This document shows, piece after piece, positions 12,360 through 24,141 of a stretch of DNA of 64,000 nt. Position 1 is the stretch's first letter. Each line of letters begins with the position of its first letter. The stretch is from Lichtheimia corymbifera B2541 (taxonomy: Eukaryota > Mucoromycota > Mucoromycetes > Mucorales > Lichtheimiaceae). The notes under the pieces are model-generated. The model did no database searches and had not been told where the DNA came from. It worked only from the letters and a program-made list of their open reading frames with translations. A program made the position numbers and the translations under genes. The stretch covers positions 62,001 to 126,000 of the forward strand of contig JNEU01000734.1 of NCBI GenBank assembly GCA_000697475.1. The letters run 5' to 3'.

Positions 12360-13200
12360 ACATCCTTCATCCACGATTGTAAAATAGCTGCTGCGTGCAT
12401 TGACTTGAGTACTCGAACACCATCCATGGCTGTAAAGCACCTTTCGCCAAGATGTAATCCATTTCATCAATCCCATCCAATTCATCATCATCGTCAGCCG
12501 TATCCACGTGATCGGTCATGCTGACGACGCGCCAAGTAATCACCAGGATTCTCATTACAGCACTCGATTGCATCCCTCCATCATAGCCAATACTGTTGGT
12601 TGAGAAGAGCCATGTGCTCGCTGCTGGTATGCTTCCTTTCCCATCCACTGCTGGTCAACCCTTTCTTGGTCATTTTCTTCCATCGCAGCTCATCCCGGTG
12701 TAGATTGTTTGTATTTCAGTGAGCTTGATAGCTGATATGGTATCCCATCCATTGTAATTCGTATGTATCAAAGCAAGTTGCCACACGTAAATAAAGCTGC
12801 TTCCATACAATGCCGATTTGCTGTTCACTCGAAAAGGCTGAGAGACAAGTTGCTGCAAGTAAAGAATGCTGCTTGAAACAATGAAGTAAAGACCTCGCTA
12901 ATAGCAGCTGCTGGAATGAATGCTGTTACGATTGGTTGTGGCAGAAGAGTGTACAAGAAAACGTGCAGTGTCAAAGAGTGCGCGTGTTGCTGTAGTGGGG
13001 TGCAAACGCCATGAACTTGCCCATTTAGTCAAAGACAATCGGATCAAGACAGCTGTAGAATTGACATGATGGGTTGAAGCAGGACAATCGTTCGCAGGTG
13101 GTGGTTGTAGTTGAATGGGGCAACAGTTGAGAATGGGAGGAGGGACAGGGAAGAGGAAATTAAATAGGTCACGCACTGTCCGACAGATCCATGCACATTG
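12360..13200 (-). repeat. Interspersed repeat family A, copy 1
   Basis: About 840 bp whose sequence recurs at 40.97-41.46 kb (same strand), 44.58-45.43 kb (opposite strand) and 48.19-49.14 kb (same strand). Diagnostic pieces are GACCTCGCTAATAGCA, GGTTGTGGCAGAAGAGTGTAC, TGACATGATGGGTTGAAGCA and GACAATCGTTCGCAGG. On the minus strand it holds broken frames that match copy 3 as protein (QLALIHTN, then VITWRVV-DHVDTADDD), which suggests decay from a once-coding element. No transposase or polymerase motif is visible. Confidence 0.7.
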
Positions 13201-13204
13201 TAAA

Positions 13205-13840
13205 TTAATCCATGATATTGATATTGCGCACTTCGACCTGAAACTTTCACACAAGATGCTCTTGGGCATGCTGGTCAACTTTGTCTTAATAACGAACCCA
13301 TGCTTCATTTAAAAATTTTGAACGGGAGGGTATAATGTGGGGTTTACTATGGATGGTCGGAAATCGGGTACGCGCCGGATTTATGATTTATCGAAATAGT
13401 ATGTATTAACTTGGGATTGCCCACCTCGAAACTGAAACTTGGTCAGAAGGTTCGCTGCGACATGCTGATCAACCCTATTCATTTAAAAATCGCAGGGTTT
13501 ATTATAAATGTTTTGAATGCGGGGCGGCCCAAATGTAGGGCAAAAGTAGGTTGGACGCTCCCTGAACCTGAGATTGGCTATCTCGAGCCTGAAAGTTTCA
13601 TGCAAGGTACTTTCGATCACAGCGAGCAATTTCGTTCTCATAAAGATGCCACATTTCATTATGAAGATTTTGAATGGCAGCGCCCGGATATATGGAGGGA
13701 AACATAGATAAGATGTACTGACCGGGCCCGCCGATATTGGTGATCTCGAATATGAAACTTGTCAGAAGGTCCTCTCGGCCATGCTGATCAACTTTGTTCT
13801 CATAAAGATGTCACACTTCATCATGGCAACTTGTAGAAAC
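13205..13840 (+). repeat. Repeat family B, copy 1 (about 170-bp modules)
   Basis: Several diverged modules of roughly 150-190 bp, each with a core like GAAACTTGGTCAGAAGG ... CATGCTGATCAACTTTG ... CTTCATTATGAA. Core positions are near 13215, 13425, 13580 and 13740. Family B follows family A directly, here and at 49.14 kb; the inverted copy at 43.89-44.59 kb keeps the same order. The core is open in one frame in most modules and encodes a recognisable peptide (see findings). Confidence 0.7.
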
Positions 13841-14404
13841 AGGCACCTTTATGTTTTTACATATGCTGTAAGCGTGATGCTATATGAGAAATGATCTTCG
13901 TTCATTGTGAAGTATCATGCAAATGAGCTGTGTTACAAACACGCCCCTCTGCATCTTTAGCTCTATTAGGGCCAAGCTACTTGACAATGAACAAAGGCCA
14001 CTTCCCATATAGCATCATGCTTACAGCATATGTAAAACATAAAGGTGCCTGTGTCTCTGAATCTTATAATGAACCGTGGGGTCTTCGATCGAACAAAGTT
14101 GCTCGGCTGGGTGAAGTGCACCTTGGGTGCAACTTTCACGATCGTCGTGGCCATTCTCAGATTCACCCAATGTCGCCACCAGCCTCGTCAAAAAAAAAAT
14201 TCAAGAGGTCGACCTCACGATCCACTTTGGCTGGTGGTGACATTGGGTGAATGTGAGAATGGCCACGACGATCGTGAAACTTGGACAGCATACGCTTTCG
14301 ACCACGACGAGCAACTTTGTTCGATTGAGGAGCCCATGTTTCATTGTAAAGTTTAGAGATACAGGTACCTTTATGTTTTACATATACGACTGTAAGCCTG
14401 ATGG
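13841..14404. repeat. Nested palindromes P, block 1
   Basis: Two consecutive inverted repeats. The first, 13841-14050, has arms of about 75 bp starting AGGCACCTTTATGTTTT and ending AAAACATAAAGGTGCCT, centred near 13945. The second, about 14051-14364, has arms of about 140 bp (AACAAAGTTGCTCGGCTGGG against GACGAGCAACTTTGTTCG further out, GGCCATTCTCA/TGAGAATGGCC nearer the centre), centred near 14205. A truncated further arm follows to 14404. The same units form a longer array at 42.03-43.89 kb. Confidence 0.8.
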
Positions 14405-16257
14405 AGTTGCTTTTTCGTAGTGGATGGTGTCAGCTGCATTAACGGGAAGATGGAGAGCTGAGTGAACTGGCATGTGGTGGTTACACATACACGCCCTTGA
14501 CAGGTTGCTGCACAAATGGATAATTTTGATGATTACCTTCAGGCAGATACGCAAATAAACAACATTCAATAAAGAAGATGCATCAAGGTATTATGTAGGT
14601 GGCAAGTAATGGTTTTAATATATCAAGTATGTTACAAGTAACCATGATACGGTAGACATCACATGACCGAATACGTTTAAACGCCGCTTGAAAAGAATAT
14701 AAAATGAGCGCGAGAATCCGCAGCAGCGTCTTTTTGTCTTTTTGTCTTTGTCCTCGCAGGCTCACTGTCCCCTGTTGTGGATATGTTGGTACCCTGCCCA
14801 CAGTTTATCAGCTGTTTGGCTTCCTTGGATGGGAATGGTGGCTGTGTGGTGTAAACTCTCTTGGTTGTTAGTGTCCCCCGCTTTCAACCACCTCGTTTGA
14901 CATATGTCGAAGGTGCCCCATGTGGAGAGGAGGAGATGGATATGTGGCGACCTCCACGCGGTCACCTCTGTGAGTACTTGAGTCTTTGGCTCGAGGAAAC
15001 TAACAGCCACATGCTAGTTTAGCTTTATTGTCAATAAAAAAAGATATTGTTTTATAATAACTGTCTACTTTTCCCTATGTGCATGTGCTGTGTCTTGATA
15101 TAAGTGCTTGTGGTGGTCATGTTGGTGGGCGATTGGGAGTTTGATCGTGAGCGATATACGTTGGTTGATCGGTAGAAAGCGCTTGAAATGGGGTGTCATG
15201 TTGGTGCCTGTGGAAGTTGGATCCTGATAGATGCAAGCGATAGCTTTTAAAGATCTAGACGTCTACCTTGAGTAATAAAAGATCCGTGTTGCCATGGGAC
15301 TGCAGTCGTGTTCGAATTGCGGGCGTTGTCATTGCTGTTGCTATGGAATCTAAAACGTTGCCATTGGTCTTGGAAACGCGCTTGTGGTTACTGTTTGTTT
15401 GCTTCACTTGTCTTTGTATCATTATCGTTATAGTAGTTTTACCTTGCGGTATGCATTTCCTCGTTCCTGCATATGCCATTCCCTTGCTGCATACATGTGT
15501 GCCGGATACTACACGACATAAAAGGTATTCTTATCCATAAGCGATTCTTATCGCCGTCGACTTCAATTCTGAAGCCATGTTCCTTACTGTGTAGGAAGGT
15601 GACAATGGGGTCCGTACACCATTGGGCAACCATCATATATGGCCTCCTCCTTCATATATACAGCAACATTATGCACAACTGCCTTGGGAACAATAAAGTA
15701 ATGCGTTCGAGTTGCCATGACAGACTCCTAATTCGCTGCAGCTGTTGTCCATGCAATCCGTGATCCCTTTCAATATTGTGTATTATCATTTATGGCTTGA
15801 GCTATAACATTGAGCCTTCCTTGTAGTAATGAACATACCTGTCATCATTTGAAAGATGAATACATAATACAAAATGACATGCACCCTTGTGTAACGCCAC
15901 TCATTGCATTCAATGCGCCATGTCAGGATTATGTATGCCACGTAACCAAGCAACTGACATGGTGCACTTGGGATAGATAGGATCCAGGCATCATGTCGAT
16001 AACCTTTGTGCACAGAATCTACTGCATTTCATCATCCAATTTCATTAGGTAGGTATGCAAGTTGTTTACGTGGATGTGCCACATACGGTGTAAACTGGCT
16101 TACAAAATGCAATGGCGCGTGGGGATAAACTCACTCACGTGCTCTTAATAGCGTCGTTGTCAGCAGCATTTTCCCCCCACACCCATATGACTGTGACCCC
16201 AGAATAAAATCAATTCGACTTGTGCTATCGAGCTCATTTTCTTTATCTTTATTCAAA
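14405..16257. other. Intergenic; LTR-like segment, no gene
   Basis: No gene recognised. From 14698 to 15038 there is a TATAAAA, then CTGTGAGTAC at 14968 and AATAAA at 15033. The same order and similar spacing recurs at 46.63-47.05 kb (see that entry). The remainder is unremarkable and ends in the promoter of the dienoyl-CoA reductase gene. Confidence 0.4.
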
Positions 16258-17453
16258 ATGGCAGCTGTGGATACTACTAAAGTTTTCAAGGATAATATCT
16301 TTGCTGGAAAAGTCTTGCTTTGCTCTGGTGGTGGTAGTGGCATTTGTCGTGGCATGACCGAAGCCATGGTCCGTCATGGTGCAAAGGCCGTCATCATTAG
16401 TCGAACGTATGCAAATGGGTGGCATGTCTATATTATTATTATCCCTGGTGCTCATTCGCTATAATAGTTATTCTAAACTCGAAAAGGCAGCTCAAGAAAT
16501 GAGTGCGGCCACAGGTGGCGAAGTCTTGTAAGTTGTTGTTCAGGTGTCGTTTGTTCAAGGCTTGATATGATAACCATTCTCCTTCCAATACAGCCCTGTA
16601 GCTGCTGATGTACGCAAACCCGAGCAAGTTGAAAACGCTGTGGCAAAGACAATTGAAAAGTTTGGACGTATCGATTACTTGATCAATGGTGCAGCTGGCA
16701 ACTTTTTGGCTCCTTTCAACAACTTGTCGTACAATGCATTCCGCACTGTCATTGAAATTGACCTGTTGGGCACCTTCAATCTTACCAAGGCCACTCTTCC
16801 TCATCTTAAGGCATCCAAGGGCTCTATCATCAATGTCAGTGCTACCTTGCACTATAATGGCATGATTTTCCAGCAACACGCCGGTGCAGCCAAGGCGGCT
16901 ATCGATGTATGTTATATCCATATTGTCATCATGCTGTCAATGTTTAATTCTTCTTCCATGCAATGTAGGCTTTAACCAAGCATTGGGCAGTTGAATTGGG
17001 TCCTCATGGCATTCGTACGTATTCGTAAGACAAGGGATGATATGGCATGATACTAAATGAATGATTAGGTGTAAATGGTATCGCTCCTGGACCTATTGTA
17101 AGTGGATGTTGTTGATATGTTGAGTATTACATGGTTTGTTGATATCAAGATGATGCATAGGCATCCACCGAAGGATTGAGTCGTTTGGCCGGAGGACTTC
17201 TTGAACCAGAGACGATCCCTGCACAGGTAAGCTCTGAAAGATATTAGGATCACACAAAAGTTATTCATTGAGAATGAAATGGTAGCGTGTTGGAGAAGTG
17301 GATGATATTGCACAATCGACCGTATTCCTCTTTTCACAAGGTGCTAGCTACATCACTGGTGTAACATTGGTTGTTGATGGAGGTCACTGGCTTACCAATA
17401 CCAGCCCAGCTTATCCAGCAGCTGTTCTTGCCGACATTGACAGCAAGTTGTAG
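16258..17453 (+). CDS. SPS19: Peroxisomal 2,4-dienoyl-CoA reductase
   Basis: Seven exons: 16258-16406, 16468-16527, 16594-16906, 16969-17014, 17069-17097, 17161-17226, 17286-17453; 276 residues. It is a short-chain dehydrogenase that reduces 2,4-dienoyl-CoA with NADPH, an auxiliary step in beta-oxidation of unsaturated fatty acids. The nucleotide loop is CSGGGSGICRGM (residues 22-33); later motifs are NGAAGNF, INVSATLHYNG, HAGAAKAAID and NGIAPGPIASTEG, close to Sps19/DECR2. The protein ends in SKL, the type-1 peroxisomal targeting signal, so a peroxisomal location is well supported. It converges on SDH2 with about 100 bp between the stop codons. Confidence 0.95.
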
Positions 17454-17556
17454 AGTCAAGATAGCGTATGATTCCCCGTTTTTAATAATCCTTTATTTAA
17501 AACAAAACAAGACGAGTCTTCTTCCTGTATTTAATTAATGGGCAAAATACATCCGC

Positions 17557-18814
17557 TTAGTCGGTGGCCATCATGTACTTGATCTTGGCAATAGCTGCAC
17601 CAGGTTGAAGACCCTTGGGGCAAGTCTTACTGCAGTTCATAATGGTGTGGCATCGGTAAACAGACATCTTGTTTTGAAGAGCTTCACGACGTTGGGCACC
17701 AAACTGATCACGAGAGTCAATCATCCAGCGGTAAGCTTGCATCAACACAGCGGGACCAAGGTACTCCTCCTGCAGAAAATTCCATGAATAAATGACGTTG
17801 ATTATCTTTTTTTGCCATCCCAACCCAATTACCTGATTCCACCAGTACGAAGGGCAAGAGGTGGAGCAGCATGCGCAAAGAATGCACTCGTACAAACCAT
17901 CCTATTATCAAAGTATGAATACCCTCGTCTCCTTTCATCGATGCTTTTCAATAAAATCCACTTACCAATTTCTTACGGTCCTCGATGGATTGCAAGTTCT
18001 CCTTACCATCAGCGGGAGGGGTGTTTTGCTTGAGATAAGGCTCGATGCTCTTGTACTGCTTGTAAAAGTGGGTAAGGTCAGGCACCAAGTCCTTGACAAT
18101 GTACACTAAGTTGGGTTTTCATGTGTCAATGATAATTCGACTCCCGATATATTCCGAGCAGAGTAAACACCACCACACACCATCCTGGTGAATAATACTT
18201 ACTGTGAGGCAAGGGATAGATCTTGACAGGCTTGCTAGCGTCACGGTTGATCTTGGAGATACAAGCAAGAGTGTTACCACCTTCGATGTTCATGGCACAA
18301 GAACCGCAGATACCCTCACGGCAAGAACGACGGAAAGTCAAGCTAGGATCCTGCTCGTTCTTAATCTTGATCAAAGCATCGAGCACCATAGGACCGCATT
18401 GGTTCAAGTCAATCTGATACTTCTCCAAGTAGGGCTTCTCGGTAGGCTTATCAGGGTTCTATATATGGATTGTTGGTTAGTAAAAGAGAGATAAACGTAC
18501 TTGTGGCACAATCTCCTCCCCCATATGGGGTGACTAAAGTTTACCCAGCGGTAGATCTCAAAAGTCTTGAGCAATGGCTGTTTCTTGGTGGCAGGAGCAT
18601 CAGTAGGAGAGGCCATGTTGCTCGAGGTGCTGGTGTTCAACATGCGTGCGACAGGCTAATGGAAAGTCGACAAAGGTTATAGGCGCGCGTCAATGTCAAA
18701 GATTAGTTACGGAGTCAATGAATCAGGTACAATGGGACAACTCACAGCAGCCACGGAGGGAGCCACACGAGCACGAATTGCGGAAGTTCTCAAGCTAGCG
18801 AGGGCAATCGACAT
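17557..18814 (-). CDS. SDH2: Succinate dehydrogenase iron-sulfur subunit
   Basis: Six exons: 18814-18746, 18655-18545, 18458-18203, 18105-17966, 17901-17833, 17769-17557; 285 residues. It passes electrons from the flavoprotein to ubiquinone in mitochondrial complex II. The start [20 protein letters not shown] is an Arg/Ser-rich presequence, split by intron 1. The 2Fe-2S ligands are in [12 protein letters not shown], the 4Fe-4S ligands in [17 protein letters not shown], and the 3Fe-4S ligands in [15 protein letters not shown]. All cluster cysteines are present and nothing is truncated. Confidence 0.98.
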
Positions 18815-19833
18815 GATACGGTTAGGAAGAGTAGGGGGGATATGGTTTAATGTAGAGAAAGAGAGTGAGTGAGAAAAAAGCTCTACCCCGTGGTGTTTTC
18901 AGCCTGCAAGCCGACCCTGGTAAGTTGAACCCCCGATCACTGGCCAAGAGTCAACATCATACATAGCAGCCCAACGGCACAATACCAAGGGCCAACATCT
19001 GGGTATACAAGACTCAACATTATAGCATGCAAGAAAGAGTCAACCTGAGAGAAGACACAAAAATCCACATCATACATAGCAGCCAACATTGCATAACTCA
19101 AGAGTCAACAAACATAGCAGCAGGCACACTCTACCATTACTATAGCATGTTCTCACAATAAGTAAGCGAGATCTACCATACAAATAAACCTGCATGCAGT
19201 ATCAAGATCATCCATGGGGATCAATCATTCCTAACGTAGCTACCATCTACACGTGACCATGCATGCACTGTCCACCCTATTATTTGCATTGCGTCTTTCA
19301 CTTTGATAAAGAACAACATCGTTGTTTGGCTAAAAGGGAGCTTGCATATGATGTATGACGATAATCGTCACCTCAGCTGAATTACCCATGATATCCTAAT
19401 ACAGTAAGTGTGATACAGTCTTTAACGGAAGCCGGTTACGAAATCATGCAAGGGGTGCACATAATACATGCCATGCTTGAAGGAGCTGCAAGCAATGATA
19501 ACCACCTCTATCTCAATAGGTCGATCAATCATCATATGCATTTAAAAAGAAATCAATGACAATGACTATGCTTGGGCATGCTTTATTGACCTGTATATCA
19601 ATGCAATGGGAACGGATAATTGTATTTCCTTTTATCCATTTGGCTTATGAAATGCCGAAAACCGAAAAAGTACACAAACATTGTCAAAAATACAATATGC
19701 ATGATAGCAGTGGTGAATGGTATTTTGGGAGTGTGATATAAAGATATGTACAATATTTTGTCACTATCCTGCTCTTGTCACTTGGATCAGTAAATTTATC
19801 CTTGAAACGATTTCCTCTATCAAAAGTGGTTAG
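18815..19833. other. Intergenic, no gene
   Basis: SDH2 promoter side and the 3' side of SIN1. It contains loosely repeated CATACATAGCAGCC and AGAGTCAAC phrases between 18950 and 19130. No open frame has family support. Confidence 0.4.
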
Positions 19834-22545
19834 TTATCTCGCTTGTGATGATCCTCCCTTTCCCTCATACATACGTGATTCCTTTGCACTCATCGCTTCA
19901 AAATCATACACCTTATGGCTTTGATCCTTGGCTACTGCAATCTTGAAATTGGCAGGGGCTTTCTTGCTTTGTTTACATGATAAAACAGCACTGACATGGA
20001 ATGATGTCTATGCACACATATAGGGATTAGCACATGACCTCGTTTCATTATACCAGCTATATCACTTACAGTTTTTACAGAATCAAACATGCCTTTATGT
20101 TCAGGGGGCATGATATGGATATAGTCACCATCGATTGCCAGGATACTCTCTCTGCGACCAACAAACATCTGCATCTTGCGATTGACCAGGTACTTTTTGT
20201 ATTGTGACAGAATCCCGTTGTTCCCATTACCACTTGTGGCTGTGGGTGGCCCGGTATTGAAGACCCCGGTATAGTACACTTCATCCTTTTTCTTTTTGTT
20301 CGGTGATCGCCACATGTGAGACGCTAATTAACAAGAATCAGTTTCCCAGTTACCAGCTGCAATCCCCTACGCCTACTTACAACTTGGTATTGTGAGACCT
20401 GCTCCTTTTTTCATCAAACATAACTCGGTAACGTCGTTCATGCTATCCACTGTTGTATCATTGGGAACGATGACATTGGTATCAGCGATGGTCAACATGT
20501 ATTCATCAGGGTCAAGCTTTCGTTTCCGAGATACGAGTTCCAGCACATCGCCAATGAACATTTCTGCGTAAACAGGGATGGTGGTTGTTGCTGAGACTTC
20601 TTCATTTGTCAATAGCCGGATACGGAAATATTTGACGGGTGTCATTGGCATGGTGGATTTGGTAAGCATTGCCTTGGATGAAGGAATAGGCACAGCCACT
20701 GCAGATGAATCAGCTTCTTGTTGTTGCGAGGTATAACTTGGTCCCACAGGTACTGGATCAATGGGTCCCAAATCCACAGTGGCAAAAGTAGATCCATTCG
20801 CACTAGTCCCAGGTGCTGCCACTTGTGGTGCCAAATGATTCTCTTGCCCTGCAGGCTTGTTGCTCTTTATGACATCCACCGTTGGTCCACTTCTTCCCAA
20901 CTTTGCACGTATAAGCTCGTTTTGTTTCACTATTTTCTTAAAATAAGTAACCATGACCATGGCTGATATACAGATGATCATCCTTTACCTTGATTGGGTG
21001 CTGTTCGACATAATGCAAATTGATCAAATGAAACCATGCTGATTTGACGTGTACGGTCCAAAGCTATGGTCATGGATATTAGCCAAAATCATCCCATAGA
21101 ACACCATAACACCATTACTAACCTGGTAGATCCTCTTCAATTTCACCATCATCTTCTGCTATCCTCAAAACCCAATTGGCAATGTCGTATATCTCTTCTT
21201 CTAAGGGTGGCTTCCGCTTCTTCTCAATATAGTCATACAAGATGTAGCCAATGACATCATCCACAATGGCATCAGGTCGCACCACCAAGCTCACTGGTTC
21301 GTATGGATGGGCTGAATGAGGTAAATAGACGCACAGCGTGATAGGATTGTTTTCACCCCTTCCAGATACAAAAGAGAATTCGCTGAATGGATTATCTGCA
21401 GCTGATGCACGTTCCTGAATCATTGCTGTTAAAGCTGATTTTGGGGTAGGACGTTTTGGTTGTGGTGGTTGTGGTGATGCTTGTGGTTGTGGATCTCTAT
21501 TATATCGTCGTCGTCTACGTGGATCTACTCTGATATTGCTGGGTAATTTGAAGACTGGTGCAGCAGTAGCAGGTGCTTGAGCAATAGCTGATACAGGCGG
21601 AGGAAGTTTGATCTTGCTAATGACAAGAGGTGATAATGGCTTTTCTTGATGTTGTTCTTGATGTTGCTGCTGTTCCTGACTGGATTGTTGCTGTTGTTGT
21701 TGTTCTGTCAAAGGAAGTTGTTGCTGTTGCTGTTGTTGTTCAGGTACGTTGATGATTTTGCTTTTTGAACTTGCTCTTGATTCCACAGGTTGAGAGTATG
21801 GGAAAGAAGCTTGATCCCCTTCAACATCCAATGAAGATCTGGGTGATGGGTCGATAGGAGATTCGATGGATGGATGAAGTGAAGTCATTGTAGCATTTTC
21901 GCTGCCGGTTGTGCCATGGAATGAGAATGTTGTGCTGGAAGTAGTGCGTGCATGTGATCGTATCATTGTCTCTTTGTGGAGTGAAGAGGTTGTCGTTGTA
22001 GCTGATGCGTCTTCTGGGAACTTGGGTCGGTGTCCATTGTTTGCTTTGGATGCTTCAGTGATGCATAACGTGGGTGCTGATTGTTTGCGCATAGGTGTGG
22101 GTGGTAACGGTTTATCTTCCTTTGCACTATAATCATATACTTATTAAAAGTCGATTCTATACGCCAGTTTATGCGTTCCAACATACCCGAGCTCTGCATC
22201 AGTAACTGATTCCTCATTACCACTGTCGGATGCTGCCGGTTTGGGGAATGCCGGTGGATTGAGTTGCATGTTCTCTTTCTTACGCAGACGATAATGGCTG
22301 CGTTTCGTTCTCGGACTACTGATGAGGTTTGTGCCGGTCGATGTGCCTCCCTTGGCCAGATAGCTGTCGTATACAGGTGAATAACAGTATTGCATTTCAG
22401 GGTAAGTGGGAGCTGCAAGTCGAATGTAGTCGTCTGACATGACAGTGGGTCGAAAAGATATTATCCGCTCGCCTCGTTCGTCCGTCCTCAGCAGCTTTAT
22501 TCGCATTTCATGAATGAGGAAGTTGGCGTCGGTTATGAGAGACAT
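19834..22545 (-). CDS. SIN1: TORC2 subunit Sin1/Avo1
   Basis: Six exons: 22545-22187, 22126-21123, 21063-20989, 20929-20381, 20323-20070, 20007-19834; 804 residues. Sin1 is the TORC2 scaffold that presents AGC kinases such as Ypk/Akt to Tor. Parts in order: N-terminus ITDANFLIHEMR; a disordered stretch with Ser/Thr-rich and poly-Gln runs (about residues 240-285); the CRIM domain (YEPVSLVVRPDAIVDDVIGY, with its acidic tip AEDDGEIEEDLP); a Ras-binding-like ubiquitin fold (YFRIRLLTNEEV ... VPNDTTVDSM); and a C-terminal PH domain (KYLVNRKMQMFVGRRESILA ... HKVYDFEAMSAKE). For exon 4 the acceptor AAAATAG|TG was chosen over the nearer TTTAAG because only it keeps the frame. Membrane recruitment through the PH domain is known for the family and inferred here. 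Confidence 0.92.
21640..21750 (-). repeat. CAG/CAA (poly-Gln) microsatellite in SIN1
   Basis: Imperfect Gln-codon repeats in the disordered region of SIN1 encode three Gln runs separated by LPLTE and SSQE. Length variation between strains would be expected. Confidence 0.7.
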
Positions 22546-23146
22546 GGGTTGTGAAAGAGAAAGGAGAAAGTAGAATGCAGGCGCGGTTGTCGGCGTGAAG
22601 TTATCAAAGCAGCAAATCCCGATGGCTCCAACGCTCTCACACATACACACCATACCCGCAACACCCTTGGCATATCCCACTAGAGCAGATAGTACGTTAA
22701 ATAGCATAGTAATAGACCATGAATTGATTTGACTACCCATTTAATTGGCACATTGGCACCTTCTTACCTAGCCATATTATAATGCACATCATCATCAATC
22801 AAGACTCTGCTTCCTCCTTCCTGTGTAATGATTAAAACTTTATTTTGCGTTCATGCGACCACACATAGTCTCTCCAAATCATATGCAGTATCTGTATATT
22901 CCATTCCTCTATACAAGAGTAGTAGTCCCGAGGTTGCCATGGCAGCTGACAATAACATCATGCTATGCGACGAAGCACCTATGCACTGTTATCTCGATAT
23001 GACACGTGGTCTAGTTCTTGGTATCCGATATATCATCAGACAACATGTGGTAGACAATAGATAATGCAAGTTCTTTACAAGATATATAAACAAGGCGGGG
23101 ATAATGGGGGAAGCATGGAATGGTACTAACTACTAGCTACTAGAAT
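22546..23146. other. Intergenic, no gene
   Basis: SIN1 5' flank and CIA2 3' flank. A frame extends SIN1 upstream to about 22740 without in-frame family similarity, and a short plus-strand frame at 22828-23064 lacks support. Confidence 0.4.
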
Positions 23147-23686
23147 TTACTCGCTGCGTCCTGCAGTAGCCAGGCATTGGTTGACGACTTCAAGCAAATG
23201 TTTGTTTTCCAGAGCAGCTGCTACTCGTTCCTTGTCGTTCAATTGCTTGTTGACTGCATTTTCAGATTGATGCGTTCCCTTGCGCACTTTGATATCCACC
23301 TAGTTGATTTGTAAGAATCCCATATCACATGACCAAAAGATAATGTTATTATAACTTACCTTGAACCTCTCTGGCAAGCTACGCAACAAGCGCACCCGGA
23401 TACATAGGCCAATCAATGTAGCCATCGAACAATGAGGAATAGTGGGTGTGAATTCCACAAGCACATGGTTGTCGTCGTTATCCACAGTGATATGTTGAAG
23501 TTGAGTGACGTTAAGTTGCTCCAGTGTCAATGGGTGTTCCGGATCGGAAATGGAGCGTAGCAATTCATATACTTCTTCGGCATCAATAGGATCCACGATA
23601 TCGTCGTCATAATCGGACTCAGTTTCCACTCTGATGTTGGTCAATGTGGGCTCGTAAACGATTGGATTTGCATTCAAAAGTGCCAT
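23147..23686 (-). CDS. CIA2: Cytosolic Fe-S assembly factor Cia2 (MIP18 family)
   Basis: Two exons: 23686-23360 and 23299-23147; 159 residues, the usual size. Cia2 works with Cia1 and Met18/MMS19 in the targeting complex that inserts Fe-S clusters into cytosolic and nuclear apoproteins. Family landmarks are [15 protein letters not shown], the hyper-reactive cysteine in [18 protein letters not shown], and the C-terminal [20 protein letters not shown]. The N-terminal acidic linker [14 protein letters not shown] is also typical. The single 60-nt intron falls after RFK. Confidence 0.97.
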
Positions 23687-24141
23687 TGCGAATAAAGTGG
23701 AAAAGAAGGTCGGACAAGGGAAGATCCAAGATCCGAGATTTTTATCGATACATAGATTACCAATAATCTTTTGGCGTTGCTATGAATATCAGGCAGGTGA
23801 ATGTCTCACATGTAAATATGTATGGGAAAAGAAATCAATAAACAGTATATTCGTATAATATAATATAGCACAGAAGATGGGAGGGGAAGCAACTAAGAGC
23901 AATACTGATAGCACAAACAAAAAGTACAATACGGGAAAACGACACAGAACTCAAGGTGATGGATGGGGAGGGTGGGTAGATAGGGTAGTTAGGATAGGGA
24001 TAATGATAAAATAACAAACGCGTGAACTAATTTTTTCTTTTCATGGGACGTAATGGTGTTGTGTGGTGTTATGTGTGCGTGTGTGTGTGTGTGTTGACGA
24101 TGGGAAATTCGTAATATGCATATTGTATCTGACATTGAGTC
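23687..24141. other. Intergenic with TG microsatellite
   Basis: CIA2 promoter and 3' region of the RRM gene. A TG dinucleotide run lies at about 24072-24095. No gene. Confidence 0.5.

Noticed and set aside
15268..15540. 90-residue frame with a hydrophobic core
   Set aside because: No splice partners or family features, and located in repeat-rich intergenic DNA.
20936..20981. Nearer acceptor TTTAAG for SIN1 exon 4
   Set aside because: It leaves the frame out of phase; the AAAATAG acceptor seven bases on restores it.
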